A DNA stretch of 64,000 nucleotides from Doryteuthis pealeii (Eukaryota; Mollusca; Cephalopoda; Myopsida; Loliginidae): the NCBI GenBank assembly GCA_023376005.1, contig CM042143.1, positions 89,005,140 through 89,069,139 of the forward strand, in the 5' to 3' direction. How positions within the stretch are numbered: the first letter of the stretch is position 1; each line of letters opens with the position of its first letter. The position numbers were made by a program, and so were the translations under genes. The notes beneath the pieces are model-generated. The model saw only the letters and a list, made by a program, of their open reading frames with translations. It was not told the DNA's origin and did not search any database. This document shows, one piece after another, positions 43,345 through 54,201 of this stretch.

Positions 43345-43388
43345 GCCACACTGAAGAGACTTATAAGTCGAAACACGTATGTCTGTGG
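43345..43388 (+). ncRNA. Degenerate hammerhead motif
   Basis: ctgaaga-GACT-tata-AGTC-gaaa-cacgtatgtc. Stem II is fully paired with a compensatory change (GACT/AGTC versus GACG/CGTC at 53512), but the core base T is A and stem III has an insertion. An upstream tRNA-like region (ggttaatgccggcac.., gagttcaattcgg) matches the arrangement at 1136. Confidence 0.5.
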
Positions 43389-43639
43389 ATGGCCCATATC
43401 TATATACCACTATATCTGCATGACATCTAATTCTAAACGTAGATAATCCACTATATAATATATATAGTATCACTATCCCTGACTTCCTAACTATGACCTA
43501 TCATAATCTTACAACATAGACCAAGGCTCTTGATTAGTCCTATCTCTTGAACAACTAAGATCTCCCAACCATTCTCTCATGCTTTAAAGAGCCTAGCATT
43601 TTTTAATGTTTTTATCATGTCTTTAATAATCAGAGCAGC

Positions 43640-43701
43640 AACTACTCATACTATATATATTACTATATTTATATATATATATCTATATATATATATATAT
43701 T
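43640..43701. repeat. (AT)n-rich microsatellite
   Basis: TATA-rich run with interruptions. Confidence 0.8.
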
Positions 43702-44027
43702 AATACAGTCCAAACCGTTTGTTCGGTTAAGCGTAGAATCGTTCCGATTGAAGCTGAAATTCTTATGATTATTTTTTTTTTATCTCTCTGACAGCAGTGA
43801 ACTACACTCGAAAAGACCATTTATTACGACAGCGCTCGAGTACAACCTAGGTTATTAGAGACAGTCTACGTGTGATCCGCTCGTCAAAATCGACGGATCA
43901 AATCGTAGTTCCTTGGCATGCTCTGTGTTGCACGTTTATTTATTCTTGAACTGACGAACTCAGTGTTGAGAAGAGACGTCGATTTGGTGTTGGCTGACTG
44001 ATTCTCGTTGTTCATGATCTCTCTTTT

Positions 44028-44127
44028 NNNNNNNNNNNNNNNNNNNNNNNNNNNNNNNNNNNNNNNNNNNNNNNNNNNNNNNNNNNNNNNNNNNNNNNNN
44101 NNNNNNNNNNNNNNNNNNNNNNNNNNN
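44028..44127. other. Assembly gap (100 N)
   Basis: Exactly 100 undetermined bases, the usual placeholder for a gap of unknown size. Confidence 1.
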
Positions 44128-44339
44128 TTTACTAGCTGATACGGCACAAGGTCACATCAATGGAGCACCACACATACAAATCATTTCATTATTAAGTCTG
44201 TTAGTGAAGCTTAAAAATACACTGACTGTATCCCCTGGAGAGGTCTAAGACACCCCCAAGGAGTGTCCCTGGTATGAGGCTAAAATGCAACCACTATTAA
44301 ACTGGTTGGTTATTTTGTTTTATATCCTTAGTGAGGGCA

Positions 44340-44396
44340 ACTTAATTAAAACATATATTTATATATATATATATAATATATATATATATATACATA
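44340..44396. repeat. (AT)n microsatellite
   Basis: TATA runs with interruptions. Confidence 0.85.
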
Positions 44397-44523
44397 GTAC
44401 TTCAACTATCATCATTTTCATGTTACATTGTTGTCTGAATCTATTATTTTGTTATAAACTAGCAGTACTTACCTGTAATATGTAGGGGTTGTAAGATGAT
44501 ATTATTAAAATGAATGATGTAGT

Positions 44524-45121
44524 TTGGTTTGGTTTGGTTTGTTTTGTTTTACGGCATATCAACCTCAGTGGGTCATTTAATGCGATAAAGTTTTGAAATA
44601 AATCAATTCTTAATGGATAATACAATTTTTTTATAAATACATTTTTCTATTTTACCCATAGATGGGACCCTAACAGTACTACCACTCCGGGTAAGAGTGG
44701 ACCAGGGCAATGGTGATGAAGGGGTGCTCCACATTCCCCAAACCTCCAAAACTGGAACCTCACCATCAGATAGAGTTTAACGTCATTCCCAGGACATGTA
44801 GACCCTCAGTCACCGCTTTCTAGCACCCATATGATAAAAAGTGTTGGGCTTTGCCATAAGGCAATAGGGTTGGAAAAATCATATAGGTGCTAGGGCTTGA
44901 CGTGATCAGCCGATTGATCGGAGGGGCCTCTCCGACCGCTCGTCTAGCCAAGATAGGGCCAAACTGGAGTATTGCATGTCATGAACTGCTCATCCACCTG
45001 GGCTCTATCCTTAAGCATCACGGGTTGCCACCCACAGCCAACAGGTGGCCCCCATTGGGGGAGTCTTACCCCTCTGCAGAGGTGCAGTTTGTGCATTCTA
45101 ACGCCCCAGCCGACAGGGTGG
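44524..45121 (-). mobile_element. R1 retroposon with target-site duplication
   Basis: 598 bp bounded by direct repeats gaatgatgtagt at 44512-44523 and 45122-45133. The + strand starts ttggtttggtttggtttgtt, so the minus strand ends in an A/C-rich tail. The 12-bp duplication and terminal tail indicate retroposition by LINE machinery. Confidence 0.85.
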
Positions 45122-45155
45122 GAATGATGTAGTGTCACTTTTACTAACTTTTAGA

Positions 45156-46131
45156 GTAATTTTGATCTTTTGTTGTCCTGGCTTCCTGTCCTAATTTATG
45201 GTATGTTTTTAGCGTGCCGGTGTCAGGCAAATTTCCTGCACAACTTAGATATTTTCAAAGTTGTGTTTTGTCGCTTTTTTGTCAGCAAATTAATGTAGAT
45301 ACTTTACCCCCCCCCCCCCATTGATTTTTATTGTCAAACCAATGTAGATTTTTACACACCCACTTAAAAAAAATTTTTTTGATTGAATTGTACAAACTTC
45401 AATTGCATTTTTACAAACTCAATTTCAAAACAATTTTCATATCGCATCCTCTGTCTCTTTTAATTTTACAATCCCCCACCCCATAAAATACAAATAAAAA
45501 CTCAGACAATTTTTTCCATTCCAATTGAATTTGTACAATTCATCTTTACAAAACAAAGATTTCAACGTAAATAAACGAATATGTATATATAAACAATGCA
45601 CCTATAAACATTTAGATATTTTTTTACTTTAGTCAAAACAAGTGTCACCTTTTTTTTAATAGAAATTAAACTTATTCTGCAGTGCGCATGTAAAATATAT
45701 ATATTAATTTGTTGACAAAAAGCGACAAATACCCGAATCGGAAAATATCTAAGTTGGTCCAAAAATTCACCTGACGCTGGCACACTAAAGCATAGCATAA
45801 ATTAGGGCAGGAGGCTGTGTTATGATTTTATGGGCCATCCTTTAGGCCCCAAGCAAGAGTGCTTGTCCAGTGGAAATCCTTGGTAAAGAATCCTTTAGTT
45901 GTTCCTTGGTGCTCCTTAGTATTGCATGTCCTTTGTCAATGATTGCAAATGGACGTCTTTCAGTATCAGTGATTAAGTAGTGAACCAGCCGCGCATTAGG
46001 GCTGTTGATTAGCTGAGGTTTAAACCATGTGACCTCACATAGTCTATAAATTTAAGTGGTGCATTGTAGCACACCTTATATCTTAAAATATTCCAACAGG
46101 CTGGGACGACAAAAGATCAAAATTACCAGGT
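45156..46131. mobile_element. Nested inverted-repeat element
   Basis: Inner arms 45175-45298 and 45700-45825 pair (gcgtgccggtgtcagg / cctgacgctggcacac, cataaattagggcagg). A further outer pair, gtaattttgatcttttgt (45156) and acaaaagatcaaaattac (46112-46129), encloses it. No transposase recognised; perhaps a non-autonomous DNA transposon. Confidence 0.65.
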
Positions 46132-46199
46132 TTAGGATAATTACAGAATCCGAACGCCCTGTTGTTAAACAAATTGGAATCTGAACAAACTTTTTGAGA

Positions 46200-46485
46200 A
46201 AATTTTACTCTAAAAGCCGGAACATATTTTCATAAACTGAATACAATGTAGCATTTGTATTTGTTTGCGTGTGTCTCTCCCGGCTTTTTGACCCACATTT
46301 TCGTGCATTGTTCGTTCACTTTGTGGGTGGAAGTACTCGTGAAAGCAATTCCCGTGTGCACAAAAGATGTAAGTGAAAACAAGAGATTGGGGAACCAAAA
46401 TCTAAATAACTTTTTTTTTATCTAATCATACAGTTGATATAAATGATAGTTGGTGTCAATCATTTCTTCAAAAATGGTATAAGTA
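46200..46485. other. Unassigned segment
   Basis: A 62-codon minus-strand frame (46210-46398) has several Cys and His but no recognised family and no splice support. Confidence 0.4.
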
Positions 46486-46489
46486 AAAG

Positions 46490-46728
46490 TAAAGTTGTTG
46501 GGGAGGCCCAACTTTGGCATCAGCCAGACAGTGAGGGAGTCTATCCCCTTTTTACTTGCGCTAGACCATGGAGATTGTTTTTGCATCAGAGGTGGAATGC
46601 CACACATATCATCAGCTCCTCACTTTACTGCAAAGATTTCTGTGCTACTGATAAGCTGAGTTGGCAAGGGCCAGTATCGAACCAGGAATCTTGTTGGACA
46701 CTCAACCGACTGAGCTAAACCAGCCCTA
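46490..46728 (-). mobile_element. OK-like tRNA SINE
   Basis: gggaggcccaactttgg start, ggagtctatcccc, gctcctcactttactg, head complement accgactgagctaaacc. Confidence 0.78.
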
Positions 46729-46964
46729 TATAAATATTGAACAAAGAGTTATAACAAATAGACTTTATTGTCTAAGCAAATTCAAACAGAAACAATACAA
46801 AACAGGATAGATGAACATCCTAAGGAAAACAGTCTCTGTAGATAGTCTTGAGGTTACTAAATGGAGAATAAATGTTGTCACTTACTGTGTAGAAAAACCA
46901 TGGTGTAATAGGTATGGGGAGAAGATGCAACTAGTGTGTGGAGCCTCTGTGAAACTATATATAT

Positions 46965-47232
46965 TTACCAACTCCTCCGCACGAGCAGGATGTAACACAA
47001 GGTCAATTTCTTAAGCGGGGTTTAACAGGTTTCACTTCAGAGTTTTCCTAGACTGGTTGCCTAACCAAGGTTAAAGAGCCCAGTCTGCCCTACTATTTAC
47101 CCATAGCTGGAGGTAGAGTAGAATTCATACCTTTCCCAAGGGTATTAGCGCTAAGTGAAATGCAATTACCACTTCCAGGATTTGAACTCGGGACGACAAG
47201 CCCATTTCCTATGACTTCACGCACTTCCTACT
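46965..47232 (-). mobile_element. OR-type tRNA SINE
   Basis: ccgcacgagcaggatgtaac, aacaggtttcacttcag, aaagagcccagtctgccc, body to gacttcacgcacttcc. Confidence 0.78.
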
Positions 47233-47459
47233 GTGAAACTATAGGGTGTAGAAAGGTCTGTTTAAACTGGTATACGGAATGCTTGTAGCTGGGTAGCCAA
47301 GTCTCCCAGTCCTAAAGGACAGAGATACAATTCGTGTGTTAGCTCTGACAATTGGAGAATCTAAGAGAAAGAGAGTTTGATTTTAGCAGCATTGCCTTTA
47401 TATACTACTGGTCACAATGCCCCGAACGGAAATCAATAGCAAGTGTGTTTTCACCTTGA

Positions 47460-47850
47460 TTTGTGCTATTTGAGATGAAGCTTGATAATTTATATTATTT
47501 GGATTATTCGAACTATTGTCCTCATCTTGATTATTATATACACAATGTTTCGGTCGATGTGCCCAACAACATTCTTCGGGTGTTTCTTATTGAACTCTGG
47601 AACCTTCTCTTTGTACTTGGGAGCATTCGTGCTGTAATCAGGAGCCTTCATGGAACTTCAAACCGAACCCTTTATTCAATCCACGGGGGTAGACTATTTT
47701 CATACTGTTAACTATGACTGGGTACAAGTGTTAAGCTGGGTTAATTATTCTGTTACTGTTACCCTTGACCAGGATTGAACCTCAGCCCAGAGATAACTGT
47801 CACTTAGAACTGTATTAACTCTTATATCTGTTGCGCTATGTGTCCAAAGG
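47460..47850 (-). mobile_element. Fourth-family tRNA SINE, inverted
   Basis: Reverse counterpart of 34630-35010: tail side gatgaagcttgataattt at left, gaaccttctct minisatellite region, then gactgggtacaagtgttaag and a head with gaccaggattgaacc (box B complement). Confidence 0.65.
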
Positions 47851-47864
47851 TATATATGCTGAAA

Positions 47865-48425
47865 TGTTGTGTAGATAACAATAAAGATGAGGACAATAGT
47901 CCGAATAATCCCAAAAATACAAATTGATTTGTGCTGTTGTAATCCAATCTTTTTGCAATCCGAACTGCAATCTCCTGGAAGAAAATAAATTTGGATTTGG
48001 ATATTGAATTTAGATTCTGGAGGGCACCACTGTATTTGTATTTAAAAGATATCTTGTTTTTGTCATTTGTTCACTATGAATTATTACCCTGTTTGCACTG
48101 TGGTGTACAGAAAACAGCTTCAGGTTTATTTGTCTGTATTTATGAGATGAGGCTTGATCTGAATAATTTTGATATTTCAGACTGTTGTCCTCATCTTTAT
48201 TGTGTATAACCACAATGTTCAGGCCACTGTAACCTCAGGCTCTGTTTAGATGTTGTTTTTTTTTTTTGAATACCTTAAAATAAGTCATCTGTATCTCATA
48301 GATGAGGCTTGATGTGAATAATTTTGATATTTCAGACTGTTGTCCTCATCTTTATTGTGTTATGTATAAACACAATGTTCAGGCTGCTGTATCCTCAGGC
48401 CTTTTTCAGGTGTTCCCTATTTACC
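47865..48425. repeat. Tail fragments of the fourth SINE family in both orientations
   Basis: caataaagatgaggacaata (+, ~47880); gatgaggcttgatctgaata (-, ~48147) and gatgaggcttgatgtgaata (-, ~48302), the last two a tandem pair ~155 bp apart. Confidence 0.6.
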
Positions 48426-48589
48426 TTAGACTAAAGTCATCATCAGTCAATAACCCCAAGTTCAAGCATCGTTTTGGAGCTTTAATATCGTTACTACTAA
48501 TAATTAGTTATGTTGTCTTAAACAAATCACGGAAACAACACTCCACATGAAAGCATCTGTATGACCACTTTCTCCTTATCACACAAACC

Positions 48590-48785
48590 ATCTGAGTGAG
48601 ATGAACAAAACATGCTGGTCACTGCTGGAGAAACAGGGATGAACTCATAAGTGATGTTCTCCTGTGGACATATACACATCCAGCAAGGACCTACATTGAT
48701 CAGTTCTGAGTGGATTCTGGATGCTGCCTGCACAGAGGACCTCCCAGAGGCAATGACTGATAGTGATGGGTGTTTAGAGAGAATC
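48590..48785 (+). pseudogene. LINE 3' end of a second clade, broken
   Basis: AGHCWRNRDELISDVLLWTY..ARTYIDQF, then a stop and frameshift, then TEDLPEAMTDSDG. This is the extreme C-terminal part of an RT-LINE protein (GHC W..R / LLW / T-DL--AM-DR pattern). It is interrupted by R1 at 48798 and resumes after it (ctgtcagtacaacttgataa), ending in (GAT)n. Confidence 0.65.
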
Positions 48786-48797
48786 ATGGATATCTGT

Positions 48798-49389
48798 TTG
48801 GTTTGTTTGGTTTGTTTTGTTTTACGGCATATCAACCTCAGTGGGTCATTTAATGCCGATAAAGTTTTGAAATAAATCAATTCTTAATGAATAATACAAT
48901 TTTTTATAAATACATTTTTCTATTTAACCCATAGATGGGACCCTAACAGGTACTACCACTCCGGGTCAGAGTGGACCAGGGAACAATGCTGATGAAGGGG
49001 TGCTCTACATTCCCCAAACCTCCAGAACTGGAACCTCACCATCAGATAAAGTTTAACGTCATTCCCAGGACATGTAGACCCACAGTCACCGCTTTCTAGC
49101 ACCCATATGATAAAAAGGGGTGGGGCTTGCCATAAGGGCAATAGAGTTGGGAAAATCATATAGGTGCTAGGGCTTGACGTGACCAGCCGATTGATCGGAG
49201 GGGGCCTCTCCGACCGCCCGTCTAGCCCAAGATAGGGTCAAAGTGGAGTATTGTATGTCATGAACTGCTCATCCACCTGGGCTCTATCCTTAAGCATCAC
49301 GGGTCGCCACCCACGGCCAACAGGTGGCCCCATTGGGGGAGTCTTACCCCTCTGCAGAGGTGCATTCTAACGCCCCACCGACAGGGCAG
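48798..49389 (-). mobile_element. R1 retroposon with target-site duplication, inserted in a LINE
   Basis: 592 bp flanked by atggatatctgt at 48786-48797 and 49390-49401; LINE sequence is continuous across the two flanks. Same subfamily as 44524-45121 (acggcatatcaacctcagtg). Confidence 0.87.
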
Positions 49390-49421
49390 ATGGATATCTG
49401 TGCTGTCAGTACAACTTGATA

Positions 49422-49423
<2 letters not shown>

Positions 49424-49456
<33 letters not shown>
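49424..49456. repeat. (GAT)n microsatellite, probable LINE 3' tail
   Basis: Follows the LINE C-terminus directly. Confidence 0.85.
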
Positions 49457-49837
49457 ACAATGTTAGTTGTTTGGAGAGACGGACATTTGTTGAATCATAA
49501 GAAGATTATTTTAATTTTCTTTCATTGTATTGGCCAGGAACAAATTAATTGCAAACAAATTGTCTCAATATGCATTGGTCTTTGACTAACAACCCTCCCA
49601 CCCCCTCTAGGAACTAATTAGTGACATAAGTGAAGGTATCCCTGCTGGCCTGGACTATCTACAAAGTTAATCTATACAACATCTATCAATTTTCTTTTCC
49701 ACATTTGTATGAGATATTACTAGGGCGAGTCAAAGGTTTTGCAATATTTTGGTTGGCTGGTTGGTCAGTAAAAGAGAAGGAAAAAGAGAAAACTTTAAAG
49801 CGAGGAGGAGGGTGTGTCTATATAAGAGAGTAAAAAG

Positions 49838-50105
49838 AGAGGTTGGTTGTATTTTATGGCATGTCAACCCTTGTTGGGTTATTTTATGCTGAAGACGTTT
49901 TGTTTTATTCATTCTTGATGGGTACTCAAATTTTTTTAAAACTCAATTTATTTAAACTCCTTTTTTTCTATTTAACCCATAGATGAGACCCTAACAGGTA
50001 CTACCATTCCGGGTCAGAGTGGACCTGGGAATAATGGCAATGAAAGGGTACTCCACACCCCTTAGAGCTCTAGTATTGGAACTTCAGCATTAGATGCAAT
50101 ATTTT
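49838..50105 (-). mobile_element. R1 fragment (tail half)
   Basis: gaggttggttgtattttatg, catgtcaacccttgttggg, catagatgagaccctaacag; the other half is missing. Confidence 0.7.
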
Positions 50106-50267
50106 AGTATGTGCTAGTTTGTGGTGTGTATATCACATGACTAAAGCAGTTTAAGCCATGGACGGTATCTACTGTGGTTGGTAGTATTGTGGTAGTTGGT
50201 GTGCTGACATGTACATTGCTTCACTTCATGTGTGTTTTGAAAGCAACACAGATGAATGTGCAACATA

Positions 50268-50456
50268 GTCTAATCTGGGAAATTATGCTTTAAAAGTTTG
50301 AATTGGGCTGTAATGCCATGGAAGTAACTAAAAACATTTGTTGGGCAAAAGGTGAAGGCACAGTTGATCACAGTAGGGTGACCAGATGGTTCAAGGAATT
50401 TCAATTCGGTTGCAAGAACCTCAACGATCAGGTAAGGTCAGGTAGAGGCTAATATA
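50268..50456 (+). pseudogene. mariner transposase N-terminal fragment
   Basis: Frame LIWEIML*KFELGCNAMEV, ICWAKGEGTVDHSRVTRWF, FQFGCKNLNDQVRSGR: the first helix-turn-helix of a mariner (SETMAR-like) transposase, with a stop replacing a Tyr. The second HTH and catalytic domain are absent. Confidence 0.65.
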
Positions 50457-50500
50457 ATTTTTCTTTTTTTTTTAATTCACATTAAAAAACATTACATTTT

Positions 50501-50806
50501 TTAAGAGGCAATCTGTGCTTCTGTGGGCATTCTGCAGATGATGTCAGAATCACCAGGATCAGTGATGCTGAGTGTGCACACTCTGAAGTATTTTCCGCAA
50601 GCTGTTCCCAAATTGATGTTGTTGCCATTGTAGTGGTGGACACCAGTCTTGGCCAACATAGCATAGTATTCAATTTCACTCTTCCTGAGGGGAGGTGTGT
50701 TATTGGCAATAATTACCAGCTTGGCTTTACCCTGTCTCAGAGTCTTCAATGCCTGTTTGTAGTCAAGCACATATTTTCTACTCTTCATCACCAACACCAG
50801 TGAGTA
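50501..50806 (-). pseudogene. RPL30: RPL30 (eL30) processed pseudogene
   Basis: The minus strand reads [78 protein letters not shown] to a TAA at 50501. That is the ribosomal protein L30 family from about residue 20 to the end, unbroken. It crosses positions where animal RPL30 genes have introns. A T-rich run just beyond the stop side (50457-50473 on +) is the complement of a poly(A) tail. It is 5'-truncated against an OR-type SINE. One local change (IICRMP for IIRSMP) is seen. A retrocopy explains all of this; an expressed gene is unlikely without a start. Confidence 0.82.
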
Positions 50807-51000
50807 TATATTTACCCAGCCCCTATGCATAAGGAGAATGTGGCACAAGGTCTATTTTTAAGCGGAGTTTAACAAGTTTGAATTCAGAGTTTTTCCTTCT
50901 CCATGACTGGTTGCCATACCAAGGTTAAAAAGCCCAGTCTTCCCCACTATTTTACCCATAGCTGGAGAGTGAATAGTTGGATGCACATTCTTGGGAAAAC
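50807..51000 (-). mobile_element. OR-type SINE, head lost
   Basis: tttacccagcccctatgcat, gtggcacaaggtc, gtttgaattcagag, aaaagcccagtcttcccc, atagttggatgcacat. A separate short + strand piece is at ~51243-51285 (gtcacatcctgcttgttc). Confidence 0.7.
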
Positions 51001-51639
51001 TAACCTTCTTTTTCATCTGGGATCTTCAGATATGCACTAGACAAGTTGTGTCTCTGTCCATTAGGAATTATGGGGCCTTTCCCTCCACCAACTATAGACT
51101 TATATGTGTGCCTTAACGTGGCCCCTTTTTTTCTTCTTTCAAATCATTCCTATGGAAAACCACACATTGATGAAGATGTTTGTGGCATAGTCACCAATGA
51201 TTGCTGTCGGTGATAGCTGGGAGTCTGATGGGGGGGGGGGACATCGTGTCACATCCTGCTTGTTCGAAGGGGTTGGGTAAATACATACTTGTAATAATCT
51301 AGTAGAATTTTGAGAATCAAACATGAAATGAATGTTTTCGCATGAACTATTCAAAATCAATATTGATCAGGTGATTTTCAATCAGGATTACAAAACTGAG
51401 AAAAAAAAAAAAAACATAAAAAAATATTGGTCTTCTTATTTTCTAGACAGACATTTTGTATTATGCGAAGAATGGTGGTTCTATGGAAAAGCACTTTGTT
51501 GTATTGTCTTCATATCGTTTTGATTAGTTGGAGAGTAACCCAGCTTATAAAAATTAGACTTACCTATGCCATATATATCTTATTATAATGGAGATTCAGT
51601 GTCTGTAACTGAAACTACATCACTATAAAATAAAAAAAA

Positions 51640-51890
51640 GTAAGTCAGCGGGATGGCCTAATATCAGTATCAGCCAGACAGCGATGGAGTCTATCCTCTT
51701 TTCACAAGCGCTTGACCAAGGAGATTGTTTTATCATCTGAGGTGGAGCACCATACCTATCATCAGCTCCTCACTTTGCTGCAAAGATTCCTGTACTACTC
51801 ATACGCTAAGTCGGTAAAGGCCAGTATCAAACCCAAAACCTTGTGATTCCTAGTCTGATACTCTATCGGCTGAGCTAATACTCTCAGGAT
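51640..51890 (-). mobile_element. OK-like tRNA SINE, diverged
   Basis: gatggcctaatatcagtatc, ggagtctatcctc, atcatcagctcctcact, head complement tcggctgagcta. Confidence 0.72.
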
Positions 51891-51959
51891 TTGCATAAGT
51901 TTATCAATGAGTATCTAATTTATAGTCATAATAACTAATACATAGAATAAAGAACAATC

Positions 51960-52230
51960 TGTATTAAATATATATATATCTTATTCATTAAAGATGTCTC
52001 TATTAAAGTCTAGCTGAGCTAGATTTGCCCCAAAACAGCCAATGTTATTAGGGCCTTTAAAGTCATACAATGTTTGTTATATATCACTAAGAAATAAAGG
52101 ATTACATAAGTATGTGCTGTGAATAATTTGCATACTGGTTTTAACAAATTGGGTTTAATAAATAATTACTTGGTGTTATTGATCTGTAATATTGTTCTAT
52201 TCTCCAATGTATTAAAAGCAATCCTATGTA
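51960..52230 (+). repeat. R5 dispersed repeat
   Basis: Matches 31310-31600 (aagtctagctgagctagat, ttaataaataattacttgg) with an (AT)n start. Confidence 0.55.
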
Positions 52231-52354
52231 TGATTTTATATAGAAATCAATTAAAATAAAATTAGAGTAAGTGAAATCTTTTTTTATACGCATTCATATA
52301 TAGTTTCATTAGTTTTTGTAATCTAATCTAATATTGTATCAAATTAGATATTTA

Positions 52355-52640
52355 TCAACCACTTCGTATGAGCAGGATGTGGCATAAGGTCAATTTCTGA
52401 AACGGAGGTTAACAGGTTTGAATTCAGAGTTTTTGTTCTCCGAGACTGGTTGCGTAACTAAGGATAAAGAGCCCAGTCTGCCCTACTATTTTACCAATAG
52501 CTGGAGAGAGAATAGTTGGATGCATACCTTTCCCAAGGGTGTTAGCACTATGTGAAATGCAAACAGCTTAATCCAGGATTTGAACTCTGGTTGACAAGTC
52601 CATTTCCTATGACTGTAACCATTACACTATTTGCCTCCAT
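52355..52640 (-). mobile_element. OR-type tRNA SINE, complete, copy B
   Basis: Continues past the point (52502) where copy A jumps into the 138-bp array. Head complement accattacactatttgcc at right. Confidence 0.8.
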
Positions 52641-52684
52641 TACATTAAAACTTAGATACTTTCGGAGGGCATATACATTTGCTA

Positions 52685-52960
52685 GTTGGGCACCTCATGT
52701 AGTATAATGATTAGCAAGCTAGATTTGCAGACCATTGAGAGTTAGATTCTCATAGAGTGCTCCATACTTCTGGCCAAGTGCCACATCTAAGTTAAGCTTA
52801 GTAAAAAACTATACTCTGGACGTCCAGGACACCTCACGTGGTGTAATGGTTAGCAAGATAGACTTGCAGACCATTATTTGTGAGTTCGATTCTCAGTGGC
52901 CGCTCCATACTCCTGACCTTGTGCCACATCTATGCTAAGCTTAATAAATATCTATATATT
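52685..52960 (+). repeat. Two 138-bp tRNA-like units, copy B
   Basis: gggcacctcatgtagtataa (~52688) and gacacctcacgtggtgtaat (~52828); the second retains a better box B (gagttcgattctc). More diverged from each other than the five units of copy A. Confidence 0.82.
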
Positions 52961-53261
52961 TTCTAGTTGCTGTAAGGTTTGCTATAATGGATTGGTCTGA
53001 TCACTAGATGTGCCACCATATTTCTTTTACAGAAATGTTAGTTTCTATCTGAGAAAAATAGAAAACAAAAGAGAGAGTCCCTCCCTTTTTCTAAAGATTG
53101 TACACCTGAGAAAAAGCTGTCAAATAGATTGGCTAAAAATATGTTAACAACAAAAAAAGGAAGATCAATAGTCTGAACAACTCTTGAAATGAGGTCACAT
53201 ATGTGTATTGGAGTTTTATGGCATAAGCTTTTTTTCAAAGAATATTGGTGGGAAATAATAA

Positions 53262-53262
53262 A

Positions 53263-53300
<38 letters not shown>
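53262..53300. repeat. (AT)n microsatellite
   Basis: Copy B counterpart of 1089-1134. Confidence 0.95.
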
Positions 53301-53301
<1 letters not shown>

Positions 53302-53304
53302 ATA

Positions 53305-53551
53305 TGAATTTACTCGCCTGTTGTTTACAGACTTGAGTTCTCTGGGGATTGTAAAAACATACATCCTGTAAGTATGTATCAATTAATTGTTCGCCTCTGA
53401 CTGACAGCCTCCGACAGCTGTAAGGGGTAAGGAGCTTGGCAGACGAAAATTCTATCGGGTTCACTCCCGGCTAGAGGTAGCTGTTAAAAAAAAAAGAAAA
53501 GTTGAGTCGCACTGATGAGACGTAAACGTCGAAACACGTGTCTGTAGATGA

Positions 53552-53553
<2 letters not shown>
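53305..53553 (+). mobile_element. Small element with tRNA-like head and hammerhead tail (copy B)
   Basis: As 1136-1395. The box B-like gggttcactcccgg is better preserved. Bounded by (AT)n on both sides. Confidence 0.6.
53500..53553 (+). ncRNA. Hammerhead ribozyme motif with perfect stem II
   Basis: CTGATGA (53512-53518), stem II GACG-taaa-CGTC without mismatch, GAAA, self-complementary ACACGTGT, cleavage triplet GTC. Best conserved of the small type in this window. Confidence 0.78.

Positions 53554-53554
<1 letters not shown>

Positions 53555-53586
<32 letters not shown>
53555..53586. repeat. (AT)n microsatellite
   Basis: AT run following the hammerhead. Confidence 0.95.
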
Positions 53587-53590
<4 letters not shown>

Positions 53591-53883
53591 GTTAATCCGA
53601 ATGAGTCAGATACACCTACCTGTGTGCTCACCCCCTCTCTCTTTCCTCTACTCTCTTTCTTTCTTATATTTTTTCTGGGTAGCATGTCCTTTTTTTCTTC
53701 CCTTTCCTTCTTTATAATAAAAACAGAATGGATCATTATTTAACTGAGGTGAAGGTAAGCAGTGACATAGTTTTGGTTACAGACAAATAGAGACCTAATC
53801 TACATTATTGATAGTTATTGAATTTTTCTTCCAATAATCTGTTCAACATACCTGTCAGATTCATTTCCATTTTTTTCTCACTT

Positions 53884-54164
53884 TATATATATATATATAT
53901 ATAATATATAGGTGAAGAGAAAATGGAAGTGAATCCGACAGTATGTAATATTGTGAAAAATTGAAAAAACACAAGTTCATAAAACGAGTGATGTTTATTT
54001 TGCCAATGCTGCAGTGTTTCAATCTGTTTCAATAGATCTTCATCACGGCTTTTATTAATTTGAGGAAAAATAAAATTTTAATTAAAAAATACAAAATAAA
54101 CACCAAATAAAATCCATACATATTTGTTCTATTTCAACACAGATGCTGTTTCTTTTGATAAATA

Positions 54165-54201
<37 letters not shown>

